Source: Oscillospiraceae bacterium
Lineage (GTDB): Bacteria > Bacillota > Clostridia > Oscillospirales > Ruminococcaceae
Length of the DNA: 33,846 nt
Reading direction: 5' to 3'
Assembly: GCA_017473015.1 (NCBI GenBank)
Contig: JAFUNP010000001.1
Span: forward strand, 1 to 33,846
Under the pieces are notes generated by a model. It was not told the DNA's origin and did no database searches. It saw only the letters and a program-made list of their open reading frames with translations. The position numbers and the translations under genes were made by a program. Positions 15,985 to 23,686 of the stretch are shown here, piece after piece. Numbering within the stretch: the stretch's first letter is position 1; each line of letters starts with the position of its first letter.

Positions 15985-16971
15985 TTAAGCTGCAGGAGTG
16001 ATAACAAATTCCTGTAATTCTTCCGGAATTGTAACACCAAGAATCTGTGCAACTTCGCCGTTGATTGTGTATGCGAAATCTTTCTGTGTTTCAACAGGCA
16101 TTGTGGAAACATCTTCACCGTTCAGCACTTTTACTGCCATTTCGCCTGTCTGGTAGCCCAGATTGTAGTAGTCGATACCGATTGTAGCAAAACCGCCGGA
16201 TTCAACCATACCTGCTTCGCCACAGATAACAGGAACTTTTGCTTCATTTGCTACGCTGCCAACCAGTGCCATAGAAGCTGCCAGAACATTATCTGTAGGA
16301 ATGTAGATAGCGTCACATTTTGTTACCAGTGACTGTGTGGCCTGCTGTACATCGTTGGAGTTTGTAACTGTCTGTTCAACAGTTTCCAGATTTTTACCGG
16401 CCAGGATTTCTTTCATCTGATTTATCTGCAATACAGAGTTGTCTTCGCTGGATGTGTAAAGAAGACCAACTGTCTTAACATCAGGACAAAGCTGCAGCAT
16501 CAGGTCAATCTGTTCTGCCATAGGGGAAGCATCGGAAGTGCCGGAAACATTTGTGCCAGGGTTTTCCATGCTGTTTACAAGACCTGCATCAACCGGGTCT
16601 GTAACCGCTGTGATAAGGATAGGAATTTCTGTTGTTTTGCCAGCCAGTGTCTGTGCTGCGCCTGTAGCAATGGCAAGAATAAGGTCATTGCCTTCATTTA
16701 TAAGTCTGTCAGACATTGTCTGCAGATTGGACTGGTCGCTCTGTGCGTTCTGAATGTCAAGTACAAGATTTTCGCCGTCAACCAGGCCGTTGTCTTTCAG
16801 TGCCTGTACAAAGCCTTCCCTGGACTGGTCAAGTGCAACATGCTCCAGCTGCTGCAGGATACCGATTTTCACTTTTTCTGTGGTTTCTTCTGTTGTTGTT
16901 TCTTCGCCGCCGCATGCTGTCATCGACAGTGCCATTGTGAGTGCCAGTACTAATGCCAAAAGTTTTTTCAT
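15985..16971 (-). CDS. ABC transporter substrate-binding lipoprotein (ABC_sub_bind family), Tyr T-box controlled
   Basis: A 328-residue lipoprotein: signal MKKLLALVLALTMALSMTAC, acylated Cys at residue 20. The mature protein has the two-lobed periplasmic-binding fold of the ABC_sub_bind/TrpX family, with KVKIGILQQLEH, LAIATGAAQTLAGKTTEIPI, ITAVTDPVDAGLV and VGLLYTSSEDNSV. I start at ATG 16971, where the lipoprotein signal begins behind AGAGGAA; an upstream frame to 17061 would add 30 polar residues and ruin the signal. It is the most divergent of the three binding proteins here and heads the permease/ATPase transcript. The Tyr specifier in its leader makes tyrosine the likely ligand. Confidence 0.9.
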   Translation of the reverse strand: MKKLLALVLALTMALSMTACGGEETTTEETTEKVKIGILQQLEHVALDQSREGFVQALKDNGLVDGENLVLDIQNAQSDQSNLQTMSDRLINEGNDLILAIATGAAQTLAGKTTEIPILITAVTDPVDAGLVNSMENPGTNVSGTSDASPMAEQIDLMLQLCPDVKTVGLLYTSSEDNSVLQINQMKEILAGKNLETVEQTVTNSNDVQQATQSLVTKCDAIYIPTDNVLAASMALVGSVANEAKVPVICGEAGMVESGGFATIGIDYYNLGYQTGEMAVKVLNGEDVSTMPVETQKDFAYTINGEVAQILGVTIPEELQEFVITPAA

Positions 16972-17077
16972 TGTTTTTTTCCTCTTTCTGTTTTTTGTGT
17001 TTTGCCTTTTCAGAGGAACTGTGGTTTTTGTCTTCGGGTGGATATCCGCCGGTGTGCACAATTCAAAGACAATAAAA

Positions 17078-17372
17078 AAATCCCGTCCTCTGATTAATAG
17101 TCAGAGGACGAGATTGAATAATCCCGTGATACCACCTCTATTCGCCAGTACCTCACGATACTGACCTTGGCAGGTATCGCTTGCGGTGAGCAAGTTAATA
17201 CCTTTCGCTGTAACGGGCGACCCCGGAGCCGGCTACACAATCTGTAAAATCTTCACCGGTCAGCTGGATAATGTATTCGGCAACTGCTGTCATATTCCCT
17301 TTTCAGCATCCGGGAACTCTCTGAATGACCGCCTTGTTACTTACTGGTTTATCGTCATTGCTGTTATTTTCA
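17078..17372 (-). ncRNA. T-box leader, specifier UAC (Tyr)
   Basis: Minus-strand leader with AGTAA S-turn, AGAGAG bulge and an 8-nt specifier loop CGAAUACA bounded by helices GUAAC/GUUGC and GAUAA/UUAUC. Position 5-7 of the loop is UAC, a tyrosine codon (17273-17275). The antiterminator carries GAGGTGGTATCACGGG (core at 17121-17138); UGGU fits A73 of tRNA(Tyr). The terminator pairs TCTCGTCCTCTGA with TCAGAGGACGGGA before a T7 run (17078-17115). Low charging of tRNA(Tyr) should let transcription pass into the binding-protein/permease/ATPase genes. Confidence 0.88.
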
Positions 17373-17400
17373 ATTATATTAATCACTTTAAAAATGTCAA
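17373..17400 (-). promoter_or_regulatory. Promoter of the Tyr T-box transcript
   Basis: TTGACA (17395-17400), 16-nt spacer, TATAAT (17373-17378): a near-perfect sigma-A promoter. The 12-mer CATTTTGCACAA stands 61 bp upstream of the -35 at 17462-17473, as at the Phe leader. Confidence 0.85.
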
Positions 17401-17565
17401 TATTTAATTTGTATTTTTGGTAATATACATAATTTAAGGGCCAATATCAAGATTTTTTATGCATTTTGCACAATTTTCTCAACTTTACAGCAGCTTTTCC
17501 CTCTCTCTATAAATACACTTTAAAATCACGAGCTGCCGATTGACCCTTAAAAAATGCCAACCCAA

Positions 17566-18543
17566 TTATTCCCCACGCTGGATATACTGCTCCAGTTCCC
17601 GTGGTATTGTGATGCCTGTCATTGCATCAACAGCATCACCGTTTATTACATAAGTATATTCACTCTGTGTGCCTACAGGCATTGTGGAAATATCTTCGCC
17701 AGCGAGAATTCTCACTGCCATTTCACCTGTCTGGTAGCCCAGATTGTAATAAGAAAGGCCAAGTGTAGCCAGACCGCCATCCATAACCATATTTACAGAG
17801 CCTGTCACAACAGGGATGTTTGCAGGCCAGGCAATGTCGGCCACCAGCGCCATTGATGCCGCCAGTACATTATCTGTAGGGATATAGATAGCGTCACATT
17901 TTGTTACCAGGGACTGTACAGCCTGCTGAACATCATTTGTGTTTGTAACTGTCTGTTCAACATAGGCCATGCCCATTCCATCCATTATTTCCTTGGCCTG
18001 TTTTATCTGCAATACAGAGTTGTCTTCGCCGGATGTATACAGCAGACCTATGGTTTCCACATCATTTTTCAGTTTCAGTATAAGCTCCAGCTGTTCTTTT
18101 ACAGGTGAAACATCTGATGTACCGGATATTGGTGAACCCGGAGAATCCATACTGTCAATAACGCCTGCATCCACCGGGTCTGTAACCGCTGTAATAAGTA
18201 CCGGCATTTCATGAGGTCTGGCCGCCAGTGTCTGTGCCGCTCCCGTTGCTATGGCAAGGATAATATCGTTTTCATTATTTATAAGCCTGTCTGCCATTGT
18301 CTGAAGATTGGACGGGTCATTCTGGGCATTCTGGTAATCCAGAACCATATTTTCACCGTCCACATACCCATTGTCTGCCAGTGCCTGCACAAAACCTTTT
18401 CTGGCCTGGTCCAGGGAAGTATGCTCCAGCCGCTGCAGGATACCTATTTTCACCTTGCCCTCATCATCTCTGCCGCCTGCGCCGCAGGCGGTGAGAGAAA
18501 CTGCCATAACCATTGCCAATATCAACGCCAATACTTTTTTCAT
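17566..18543 (-). CDS. ABC transporter substrate-binding lipoprotein (ABC_sub_bind family), second paralogue
   Basis: A 325-residue lipoprotein with signal MKKVLALILAMVMAVSLTAC and mature motifs shared with its neighbours (KVKIGILQRLEHTSLDQA, ATGAAQTLAARPHEMPV, ITAVTDPVDAG, IYIPTDNVLAASMALV). It is closest to the upstream protein at 18567-19547; both end in MTGITIPRELEQY. The 23-bp gap to that gene contains no promoter or T-box, so it is expressed from the Phe-type leader by read-through. No permease follows before the next T-box promoter, so it must use the permease at 14959-15888 or another elsewhere. Confidence 0.9.
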   Translation of the reverse strand: MKKVLALILAMVMAVSLTACGAGGRDDEGKVKIGILQRLEHTSLDQARKGFVQALADNGYVDGENMVLDYQNAQNDPSNLQTMADRLINNENDIILAIATGAAQTLAARPHEMPVLITAVTDPVDAGVIDSMDSPGSPISGTSDVSPVKEQLELILKLKNDVETIGLLYTSGEDNSVLQIKQAKEIMDGMGMAYVEQTVTNTNDVQQAVQSLVTKCDAIYIPTDNVLAASMALVADIAWPANIPVVTGSVNMVMDGGLATLGLSYYNLGYQTGEMAVRILAGEDISTMPVGTQSEYTYVINGDAVDAMTGITIPRELEQYIQRGE

Positions 18544-18566
18544 GTGTTTATACCTGTTAAATTATT

Positions 18567-19547
18567 TTACTGAACGTACTGTTCCAGTTCCCGTGGAATT
18601 GTGATGCCTGTCATAGCTTTAACTGCATCGTTGTTTACTACATAATTATATTCATTCTGTGTTTCAACAGGCATTGTGGAGATATCTTCACCATTGAGCA
18701 CTCTCACTGCCATTTCGCCTGTCTGATAGCCCAGATTATAGTAGGAAAGACCAAGTGTAGCCAGACCACCGTCAGTTACCATGCTTTCAGCACCTGTAAC
18801 TACAGGAACGCCCGCAGGCCATGTGATGTCGGCCACCAGTGCCATAGAAGATGCCAGAACATTGTCTGTAGGGATATAGATACCGTCACATTTTGTAACC
18901 AGTGACTGAACTGCCTGCTGTACATCGTTGGAGTTTGTAACTGTCTGTTCTACATAAGCCACCTGCATTTCGTCCAGGATTGCTTTTACCTGGTTTATCT
19001 GCAGAACGGAGTTGTCTTCGCTGGATGTATAAAGAAGGCCAACTGTTGTGATATTTTCTTTCAGTTTCAGCAGAAGTTCCAGCTGTTCTTTCATAGGAGA
19101 AGCGTCAGAAGTGCCGGAAACGTTTGTACCTGGGTTTTCCATGCTGTTTACCACGCCTGCATCAACAGGGTCTGTAACTGCTGTAATAAGAACAGGAATA
19201 TCCTGTGTTTTGGCAGCCAGAGTCTGTGCCGCACCTGTGGCAATAGCAAGTATAAGGTCGTTTTCATTATTTACCAGACGGTCTGCCATTGTCTGCAGGT
19301 TGGACTGGTCGCTCTGTGCGTTCTGATAATCCAGCACCATATTTTCGCCGTCAACATAACCGTTGTCAGCCAGTGCCTGTACAAAACCTTCTCTGGCTTC
19401 GTCCAGTGAGGCGTGTTCCAGCTGCTGCAGAATACCGATTTTCACTTTTTCAGTGCCTTCGTCAGTTGTTGTTTCTTCACTGCCGCCACATGCTGCCAGT
19501 GAAAGTGCCATTGTCATTGCCAATACTAATGCTAAAAGTTTTTTCAT
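18567..19547 (-). CDS. ABC transporter substrate-binding lipoprotein (ABC_sub_bind family), Phe T-box controlled
   Basis: A 326-residue lipoprotein, signal MKKLLALVLAMTMALSLAAC with Cys20, followed by an acidic Thr/Glu linker and the TrpX-like two-lobed domain (KVKIGILQQLEHASLDEA, ATGAAQTLAAKTQDIPV, ITAVTDPVDAGVV, TSSEDNSVLQINQV). It is the first gene behind the leader whose specifier is UUC, so phenylalanine is the best guess for the ligand. It is followed by the close paralogue at 17566-18543. The ATG at 19547 follows an AGAGGGA ribosome site. Confidence 0.9.
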   Translation of the reverse strand: MKKLLALVLAMTMALSLAACGGSEETTTDEGTEKVKIGILQQLEHASLDEAREGFVQALADNGYVDGENMVLDYQNAQSDQSNLQTMADRLVNNENDLILAIATGAAQTLAAKTQDIPVLITAVTDPVDAGVVNSMENPGTNVSGTSDASPMKEQLELLLKLKENITTVGLLYTSSEDNSVLQINQVKAILDEMQVAYVEQTVTNSNDVQQAVQSLVTKCDGIYIPTDNVLASSMALVADITWPAGVPVVTGAESMVTDGGLATLGLSYYNLGYQTGEMAVRVLNGEDISTMPVETQNEYNYVVNNDAVKAMTGITIPRELEQYVQ

Positions 19548-19604
19548 TTGTTTTTCCCTCTCTTTTGGTATTTTTTGATTTCAGAGAACGGATAAAAACA
19601 AAAA

Positions 19605-19890
19605 ATCCCGTCCCCTGATTTAATAATCAGAGGACGAGATGAAATAATCCCGTGTTACCACCTCTATTCGCCAGTATCTCACGATACTGACCTTGGCAGG
19701 TATCGGCCGCAGGTGAGCGGATTAATACCCTTCGCTGTAACGGGCGACCCGGAGCCGGCTACACATCATAAGATTTCACCGGTCAGCTAGATAAGGAATT
19801 CACACGCTGCCAAACATATCTCCATTTCACCGCCCGGAGACTCTCTGAATGCCGGCCTTGCCTGCTACTGATTTATCATCATTGCTGTTG
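19605..19890 (-). ncRNA. T-box leader, specifier UUC (Phe)
   Basis: Sequence and layout parallel the Tyr leader: AGTA S-turn, AGAGAG bulge, then the 8-nt loop UGAAUUCC closed by GAUAA/UUAUC. Loop positions 5-7 read UUC, a phenylalanine codon (19796-19798). The antiterminator contains GAGGTGGTAACACGGG (within 19647-19666), and UGGU fits A73 of tRNA(Phe). The terminator pairs TCTCGTCCTCTGATT with AATCAGGGGACGGGA, then T6 (19605-19640). The body between specifier and antiterminator is very similar to the Tyr leader, so the two leaders are duplicates whose specifier has changed. Confidence 0.88.
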
Positions 19891-19896
19891 TCATTT

Positions 19897-19924
19897 ATTA
19901 TAATCAACCTACAAAAAAAGTCAA
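19897..19924 (-). promoter_or_regulatory. Promoter of the Phe T-box transcript
   Basis: TTGACT (19919-19924), 16-nt spacer, TATAAT (19897-19902). CATTTTGCACAA at 19986-19997 repeats the 12-mer upstream of the Tyr leader at the same distance from the -35. Confidence 0.85.
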
Positions 19925-20354
19925 TAATTCATTTTGATTTTTGTAATTATACATAAAACCAAGTTGAAAAACAAAAACTTTTAGTCATTTTGCACAAAAA
20001 CATTAACTTTACAAGTGATATCATCATAACGATATTTTTTACATATTGTACAACGCTAATCGCTGTTTTTCCATACAGTAAATACATCTGTATACTAACA
20101 ATTGTCAAATTCATAACAAGTTATTTATTTTTTCGTCATTTTGACGAAAAAATAAAAGATATAAATGTGCAAATCGTCAATAAAAATGTCTTTTTTACTG
20201 AAAACAGTTAATCGTCCATCTTTTTAGTATACAATAAATATTATTTTTATTGTGCATTTTGTATATTTTCAACCATTATTTTTTGGATATTCCGTCAGAG
20301 TGTCTGATTTTTTCAATATGTACGATTTTTTCTTATTTTTGTACAATTGTTGTA
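19925..20354. other. AT-rich divergent intergenic region before ppdK
   Basis: Holds the upstream element of the Phe leader and a 15-bp palindrome at 20124-20156. A 73-codon open frame at 19990-20211 lacks a ribosome site and I do not take it as a gene. Nothing else recognised. Confidence 0.5.
20124..20156. repeat. Perfect 15-bp inverted repeat, operator-like
   Basis: The arms 20124-20138 and 20142-20156 pair perfectly around TTT, with core TTCGTCA/TGACGAA inside A/T runs. Both strands show T before and A after the core, the reverse of a terminator, so a protein-binding site or cruciform is more likely. Confidence 0.5.
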
Positions 20355-20384
20355 TTGTTTTTTGGTGTTTATGTTTGATATAAT
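20355..20384 (+). promoter_or_regulatory. Promoter of ppdK
   Basis: TTGTTT (20355-20360), 18-nt spacer and extended -10 TGATATAAT (TATAAT at 20379-20384), about 50 nt before the start codon. Confidence 0.65.
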
Positions 20385-20435
20385 AAAATCAGCAAATATC
20401 CCTCAACAACTTTATAATTTTATCTGGAGGCAATT

Positions 20436-23072
20436 ATGGCACACAAATATGTTTATCTTTTCAGTGAGGGCAAAGGCTCCATGCGCGAACTGCTGGGTGG
20501 TAAGGGTGCAAACCTGGCAGAAATGACCAGCCTGGACATGCCTGTTCCACAGGGCTTCACAATCACAACTGAAGCCTGTACTGACTACTACAAATCCGGC
20601 GAAGCAATTTCGCCAGAAATCCAGGAACAGATTTTTGGATATCTGGAAAAACTGGAAAATATCACTGGCAAAAAATTCGGTGACCCTACAAATCCACTGC
20701 TTTGTTCTGTAAGAAGCGGTGCCAGAGCATCAATGCCTGGTATGATGGATACAGTTCTGAACCTGGGTCTTAACGACGAGGTTGTTGAGGGCCTGGCAAA
20801 TCTGACAAACAACCCAAGATTTGCTTTTGACGCTTACCGTCGTTTTATTCAGATGTTCTCTGATGTTGTAATGGGCATTCCAAAGGATTACTTTGACCAC
20901 GCTCTGGATGCTATCAAAGAAGCAAGAGGCATTCAGTATGACCACCAGCTGTCCGTAGAAGACCTGCAGAAGGCAGTAGCTGATTTCAAAGCTATCTACG
21001 CACGCGAAGTAGGTACAGAATTCCCTGCAGACAGCCGCACACAGCTGCTGGCAGCAGTAAAAGCTGTATTCTCCTCATGGAACAATCCTCGTGCTATCTA
21101 CTACAGACGCATGAACGATATTCCATCTTCATGGGGTACAGCTGTTACAGTACAGTCCATGGTATTCGGTAACATGGGTGATGACTGTGGTACAGGTGTT
21201 GCATTTACACGTAACCCATCCACAGGTGAAAACAAACTGTACGGCGAATTCCTGATGAATGCACAGGGCGAAGATGTTGTAGCAGGTATCAGAACACCAC
21301 AGACAATCGACCAGCTGGCAGAAGTAATGCCAAAAGCATACGAACAGATTCTGAAAATTGCTGATACACTGGAAAAACACAACCAGGATATGCAGGACCT
21401 TGAGTTCACAATCGAAAAAGGCAAACTGTATATGCTGCAGACAAGAAACGGTAAACGTACAGCTCAGGCTGCTATCAAAATCGCAGTTGACATGGTAAAA
21501 CAGGAACTGTGCACAATCGAAGAAGCACTGATGAAAGTGGAACCAAACCAGCTGGACAGCCTGCTGCATCCACAGTTTGAACCAACATCACTGAAAAATG
21601 CAAAAGAAGTTGCACACGGTCTGCCAGCATCCCCTGGTGCTGCATGCGGCCGCGTATACTTCAACGCTGAAGATGCAAAAGAAGCTGCAAGCAAACGTAA
21701 CGAACCAGTTATCCTCGTTCGTACAGAAACAAGCCCTGAAGACATCGAAGGTATGGCAATCGCAAAAGGCGTACTGACAGCACGCGGCGGTATGACATCC
21801 CACGCAGCTGTTGTAGCTCGTGGTATGGGCAGATGCTGTGTATCCGGCTGTCACACACTGAGAGTAGACAACGACAACAAAGTTTGCTACTTCGGTGACC
21901 TGAGAGTAAATGAAGGTGACTACATCTCCATTGACGGTGCTACAGGTAAAGTATATGTAGAAATGATTCCAACAGTTGACGCAACACTGTCCGGTGACTT
22001 TGCTACATTTATGAAATGGGCTGACGAAGTTCGCTCACTGAAAGTTAGAACAAACGCTGACAATCCAAAAGATGCCCGTCAGGCAAGACTGTTCGGTGCT
22101 GAAGGTATCGGTCTGTGCCGTACAGAACACATGTTCTTTGAAAAAGACAGAATTCTGGCAATGCGTCAGATGATTCTGGCAAAATCCACACAGGAACGTG
22201 TAGCTGCCCTGGACAAAATCCTGCCAATGCAGCAGAGAGACTTTGAAGGTATGTACAGAGAAATGGCAGGCCTGCCTGTTACAATCCGTTTCCTGGACAC
22301 ACCTCTGCACGAATTCCTGCCACACGGCGATGACGAAACATCCATCACAGCTTACGAAATGGGTATGTCCTTCACAGACCTGAAAGTAGCTGTAAGACGT
22401 CTGCAGGAAACTAACCCAATGCTGGGCCACCGTGGCTGCCGTCTGGCTATCTCCTACCCAGAAATTGCAAGAATGCAGACAAGAGCCGTTATGCAGGCTG
22501 CTATCAACGTAGCACGCGAAGGCATCCATGTAGAACCAGAAATCATGATTCCACTGGTTTGTGACGCTGCAGAGCTGAACTTTGTAAAAGGCATTGTTGA
22601 TGACGAAGCTGCAAAAGTATTTGCAGAACAGGGCATGGACCTGCGTTACAGAGTAGGTGCAATGGTTGAAATTCCTCGTGCTGCCCTGATGACAGACGAA
22701 ATTTCCAAACACGCTGAATTCTTCAGCTTTGGTACAAACGACCTGACACAGACTACATACGGCCTGTCCCGTGACGACGCTTCCCAGATTCTGGACGACT
22801 ACTTCAAAAACAGAATTTTCGAAGCTGACCCAACAACAAAACTTGACCAGGCTGGCGTTGGTAAACTTATCAAAATGGCTGCTCACTGGGCAAAAGAAGG
22901 CAGACCGGACATCAAACTGGGCGTTTGTGGTGAACACGGCGGTGACCCTGCTTCTATCCAGTTCTTCCAGTCCGCTGGTCTGAACTATGTATCCTGCTCA
23001 CCATACCGTGTGCCAATCGCAAGACTGGCCGCCGCACAGGCAAAAATCAACCGGGATAAAGCAGCTAAATAA
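20436..23072 (+). CDS. ppdK: Pyruvate, phosphate dikinase
   Basis: An 878-residue cytoplasmic enzyme that interconverts pyruvate + ATP + Pi and PEP + AMP + PPi; many anaerobes run it in glycolysis or for gluconeogenesis. An N-terminal ATP-grasp domain has LLGGKGANLAEM and SVRSGARASMPGMMDTVLN. The swivelling phosphohistidine domain carries GGMTSHAAVVARGMG with the catalytic His at about 456 and the regulatory Thr two residues earlier. The C-terminal PEP-binding barrel includes LFGAEGIGLCRTEHMFF and GVCGEHGGDP with the catalytic Cys. Length and motifs match the bacterial enzyme. The start is ATG 20436 after CTGGAGG. Codon choice is highly biased, which suggests strong expression. It is a single-gene transcript with its own promoter and terminator. 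Confidence 0.98.
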   Translation: MAHKYVYLFSEGKGSMRELLGGKGANLAEMTSLDMPVPQGFTITTEACTDYYKSGEAISPEIQEQIFGYLEKLENITGKKFGDPTNPLLCSVRSGARASMPGMMDTVLNLGLNDEVVEGLANLTNNPRFAFDAYRRFIQMFSDVVMGIPKDYFDHALDAIKEARGIQYDHQLSVEDLQKAVADFKAIYAREVGTEFPADSRTQLLAAVKAVFSSWNNPRAIYYRRMNDIPSSWGTAVTVQSMVFGNMGDDCGTGVAFTRNPSTGENKLYGEFLMNAQGEDVVAGIRTPQTIDQLAEVMPKAYEQILKIADTLEKHNQDMQDLEFTIEKGKLYMLQTRNGKRTAQAAIKIAVDMVKQELCTIEEALMKVEPNQLDSLLHPQFEPTSLKNAKEVAHGLPASPGAACGRVYFNAEDAKEAASKRNEPVILVRTETSPEDIEGMAIAKGVLTARGGMTSHAAVVARGMGRCCVSGCHTLRVDNDNKVCYFGDLRVNEGDYISIDGATGKVYVEMIPTVDATLSGDFATFMKWADEVRSLKVRTNADNPKDARQARLFGAEGIGLCRTEHMFFEKDRILAMRQMILAKSTQERVAALDKILPMQQRDFEGMYREMAGLPVTIRFLDTPLHEFLPHGDDETSITAYEMGMSFTDLKVAVRRLQETNPMLGHRGCRLAISYPEIARMQTRAVMQAAINVAREGIHVEPEIMIPLVCDAAELNFVKGIVDDEAAKVFAEQGMDLRYRVGAMVEIPRAALMTDEISKHAEFFSFGTNDLTQTTYGLSRDDASQILDDYFKNRIFEADPTTKLDQAGVGKLIKMAAHWAKEGRPDIKLGVCGEHGGDPASIQFFQSAGLNYVSCSPYRVPIARLAAAQAKINRDKAAK

Positions 23073-23111
23073 TACAGACTTTATAACATTATAAAATCTC
23101 CATAATAAAAG

Positions 23112-23141
23112 GGGCGTTGGTTAATCCAACGCCCTTTTTTT
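23112..23141. terminator. Terminator shared by ppdK and the small membrane protein gene
   Basis: GGGCGTTGG (23112-23120) pairs with CCAACGCCC (23126-23134), then T7 on the plus strand and A/T-rich flanks on the other, so it can serve both convergent transcripts. An almost identical hairpin is at 25091-25113. Confidence 0.88.
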
Positions 23142-23145
23142 GCTG

Positions 23146-23310
23146 TTACTGTTTATTGTCTTTTAATAACTGATATATTTTTTCCAGGCTGGAAATTATT
23201 CCACAGCCTATTATTATAAAAATTAATATATCTGTAAACATATAAAGTCCGAATATAATGGATATAACATATATCGCAATACAAAGAATAAAAATCCAAA
23301 AAGTTTTCAT
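23146..23310 (-). CDS. Small membrane protein, 54 residues (paralogue of 25148-25354)
   Basis: ATG 23310 follows TGGAG at good spacing; the frame runs 54 codons to TAA. It begins MKTFWIFILCIAIYVIS and has two hydrophobic segments. A short conserved tail IIGCGIISSLEKIYQLLK corresponds to VIIGCAVLSSLEKINTTLK in the protein at 25148-25354. It is the last gene of a three-gene minus-strand unit (gaps 17 and 27 bp). Function unknown; the paralogue and ribosome site argue that it is a real gene despite its size. Confidence 0.65.
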   Translation of the reverse strand: MKTFWIFILCIAIYVISIIFGLYMFTDILIFIIIGCGIISSLEKIYQLLKDNKQ

Positions 23311-23337
23311 TTACAACTCCATTTTAAAATTTATAAA

Positions 23338-23670
23338 TCACACCTCATAATCCGGCTTGTCTTTATCAATAGGTAGTCCACAGTGAGGACAATGCTTTGG
23401 CAATATACCGAACATATCCTTTTTAACCCCTAAACCTTTGAATTTTCCTTTACATACCGGGCATCTGAAAAGACTTTCGTAATAATGCGCAAACGCCACA
23501 GCCGGCACTGTAACCACTGCCGCCGCTGCTATAGAAACCGTATTATTGATTATACCGTATATATTCAGCACAAGTATACATGCATAACACAGAGAAACCG
23601 TTGTTCGGGCCAAAATATAATATGTATGTGTCTTTTTTACTTTTTCAACATATTCTTCGATATAATCCAT
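23338..23670 (-). CDS. Membrane protein with C-terminal zinc-ribbon
   Basis: A 110-residue protein. The N-terminal 20 residues are polar (YIEEYVEKVKKTHTYYI), then two hydrophobic segments at about 21-60. The C-terminal part has CPVCKGKF and, 20 residues later, CPHCGLP: a four-cysteine treble-clef or zinc-ribbon pair. The ATG at 23670 has GGAG upstream and starts 17 bp after the 443-residue gene. I do not recognise a named family. The zinc ribbon probably faces the cytoplasm and could bind nucleic acid or a partner protein. Confidence 0.75.
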   Translation of the reverse strand: MDYIEEYVEKVKKTHTYYILARTTVSLCYACILVLNIYGIINNTVSIAAAAVVTVPAVAFAHYYESLFRCPVCKGKFKGLGVKKDMFGILPKHCPHCGLPIDKDKPDYEV

Positions 23671-23686
23671 TCTTTACTGATTCTCC

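Noticed and set aside
17433-17551. Imperfect inverted repeat TTTAAGGGCCAA / TTGACCCTTAAA about 95 bp apart
   Set aside because: One mismatch, long loop, no matching copy at the Phe leader; could easily be chance.
17078-19890. Tryptophan T-boxes, as expected for TrpXYZ-type transporters
   Set aside because: No UGG at the specifier position in either leader, and the UGGU antiterminator does not fit G73 of tRNA(Trp).
19990-20211. 73-codon open frame on the plus strand
   Set aside because: No ribosome site, AT-driven composition, and it overlaps the palindrome at 20124-20156.
22035-22937. 300-codon open frame antisense to ppdK
   Set aside because: Translation is rich in Cys, Phe and His without domain pattern, has no ribosome site and lies fully opposite a highly biased coding gene; it is a codon-bias shadow.
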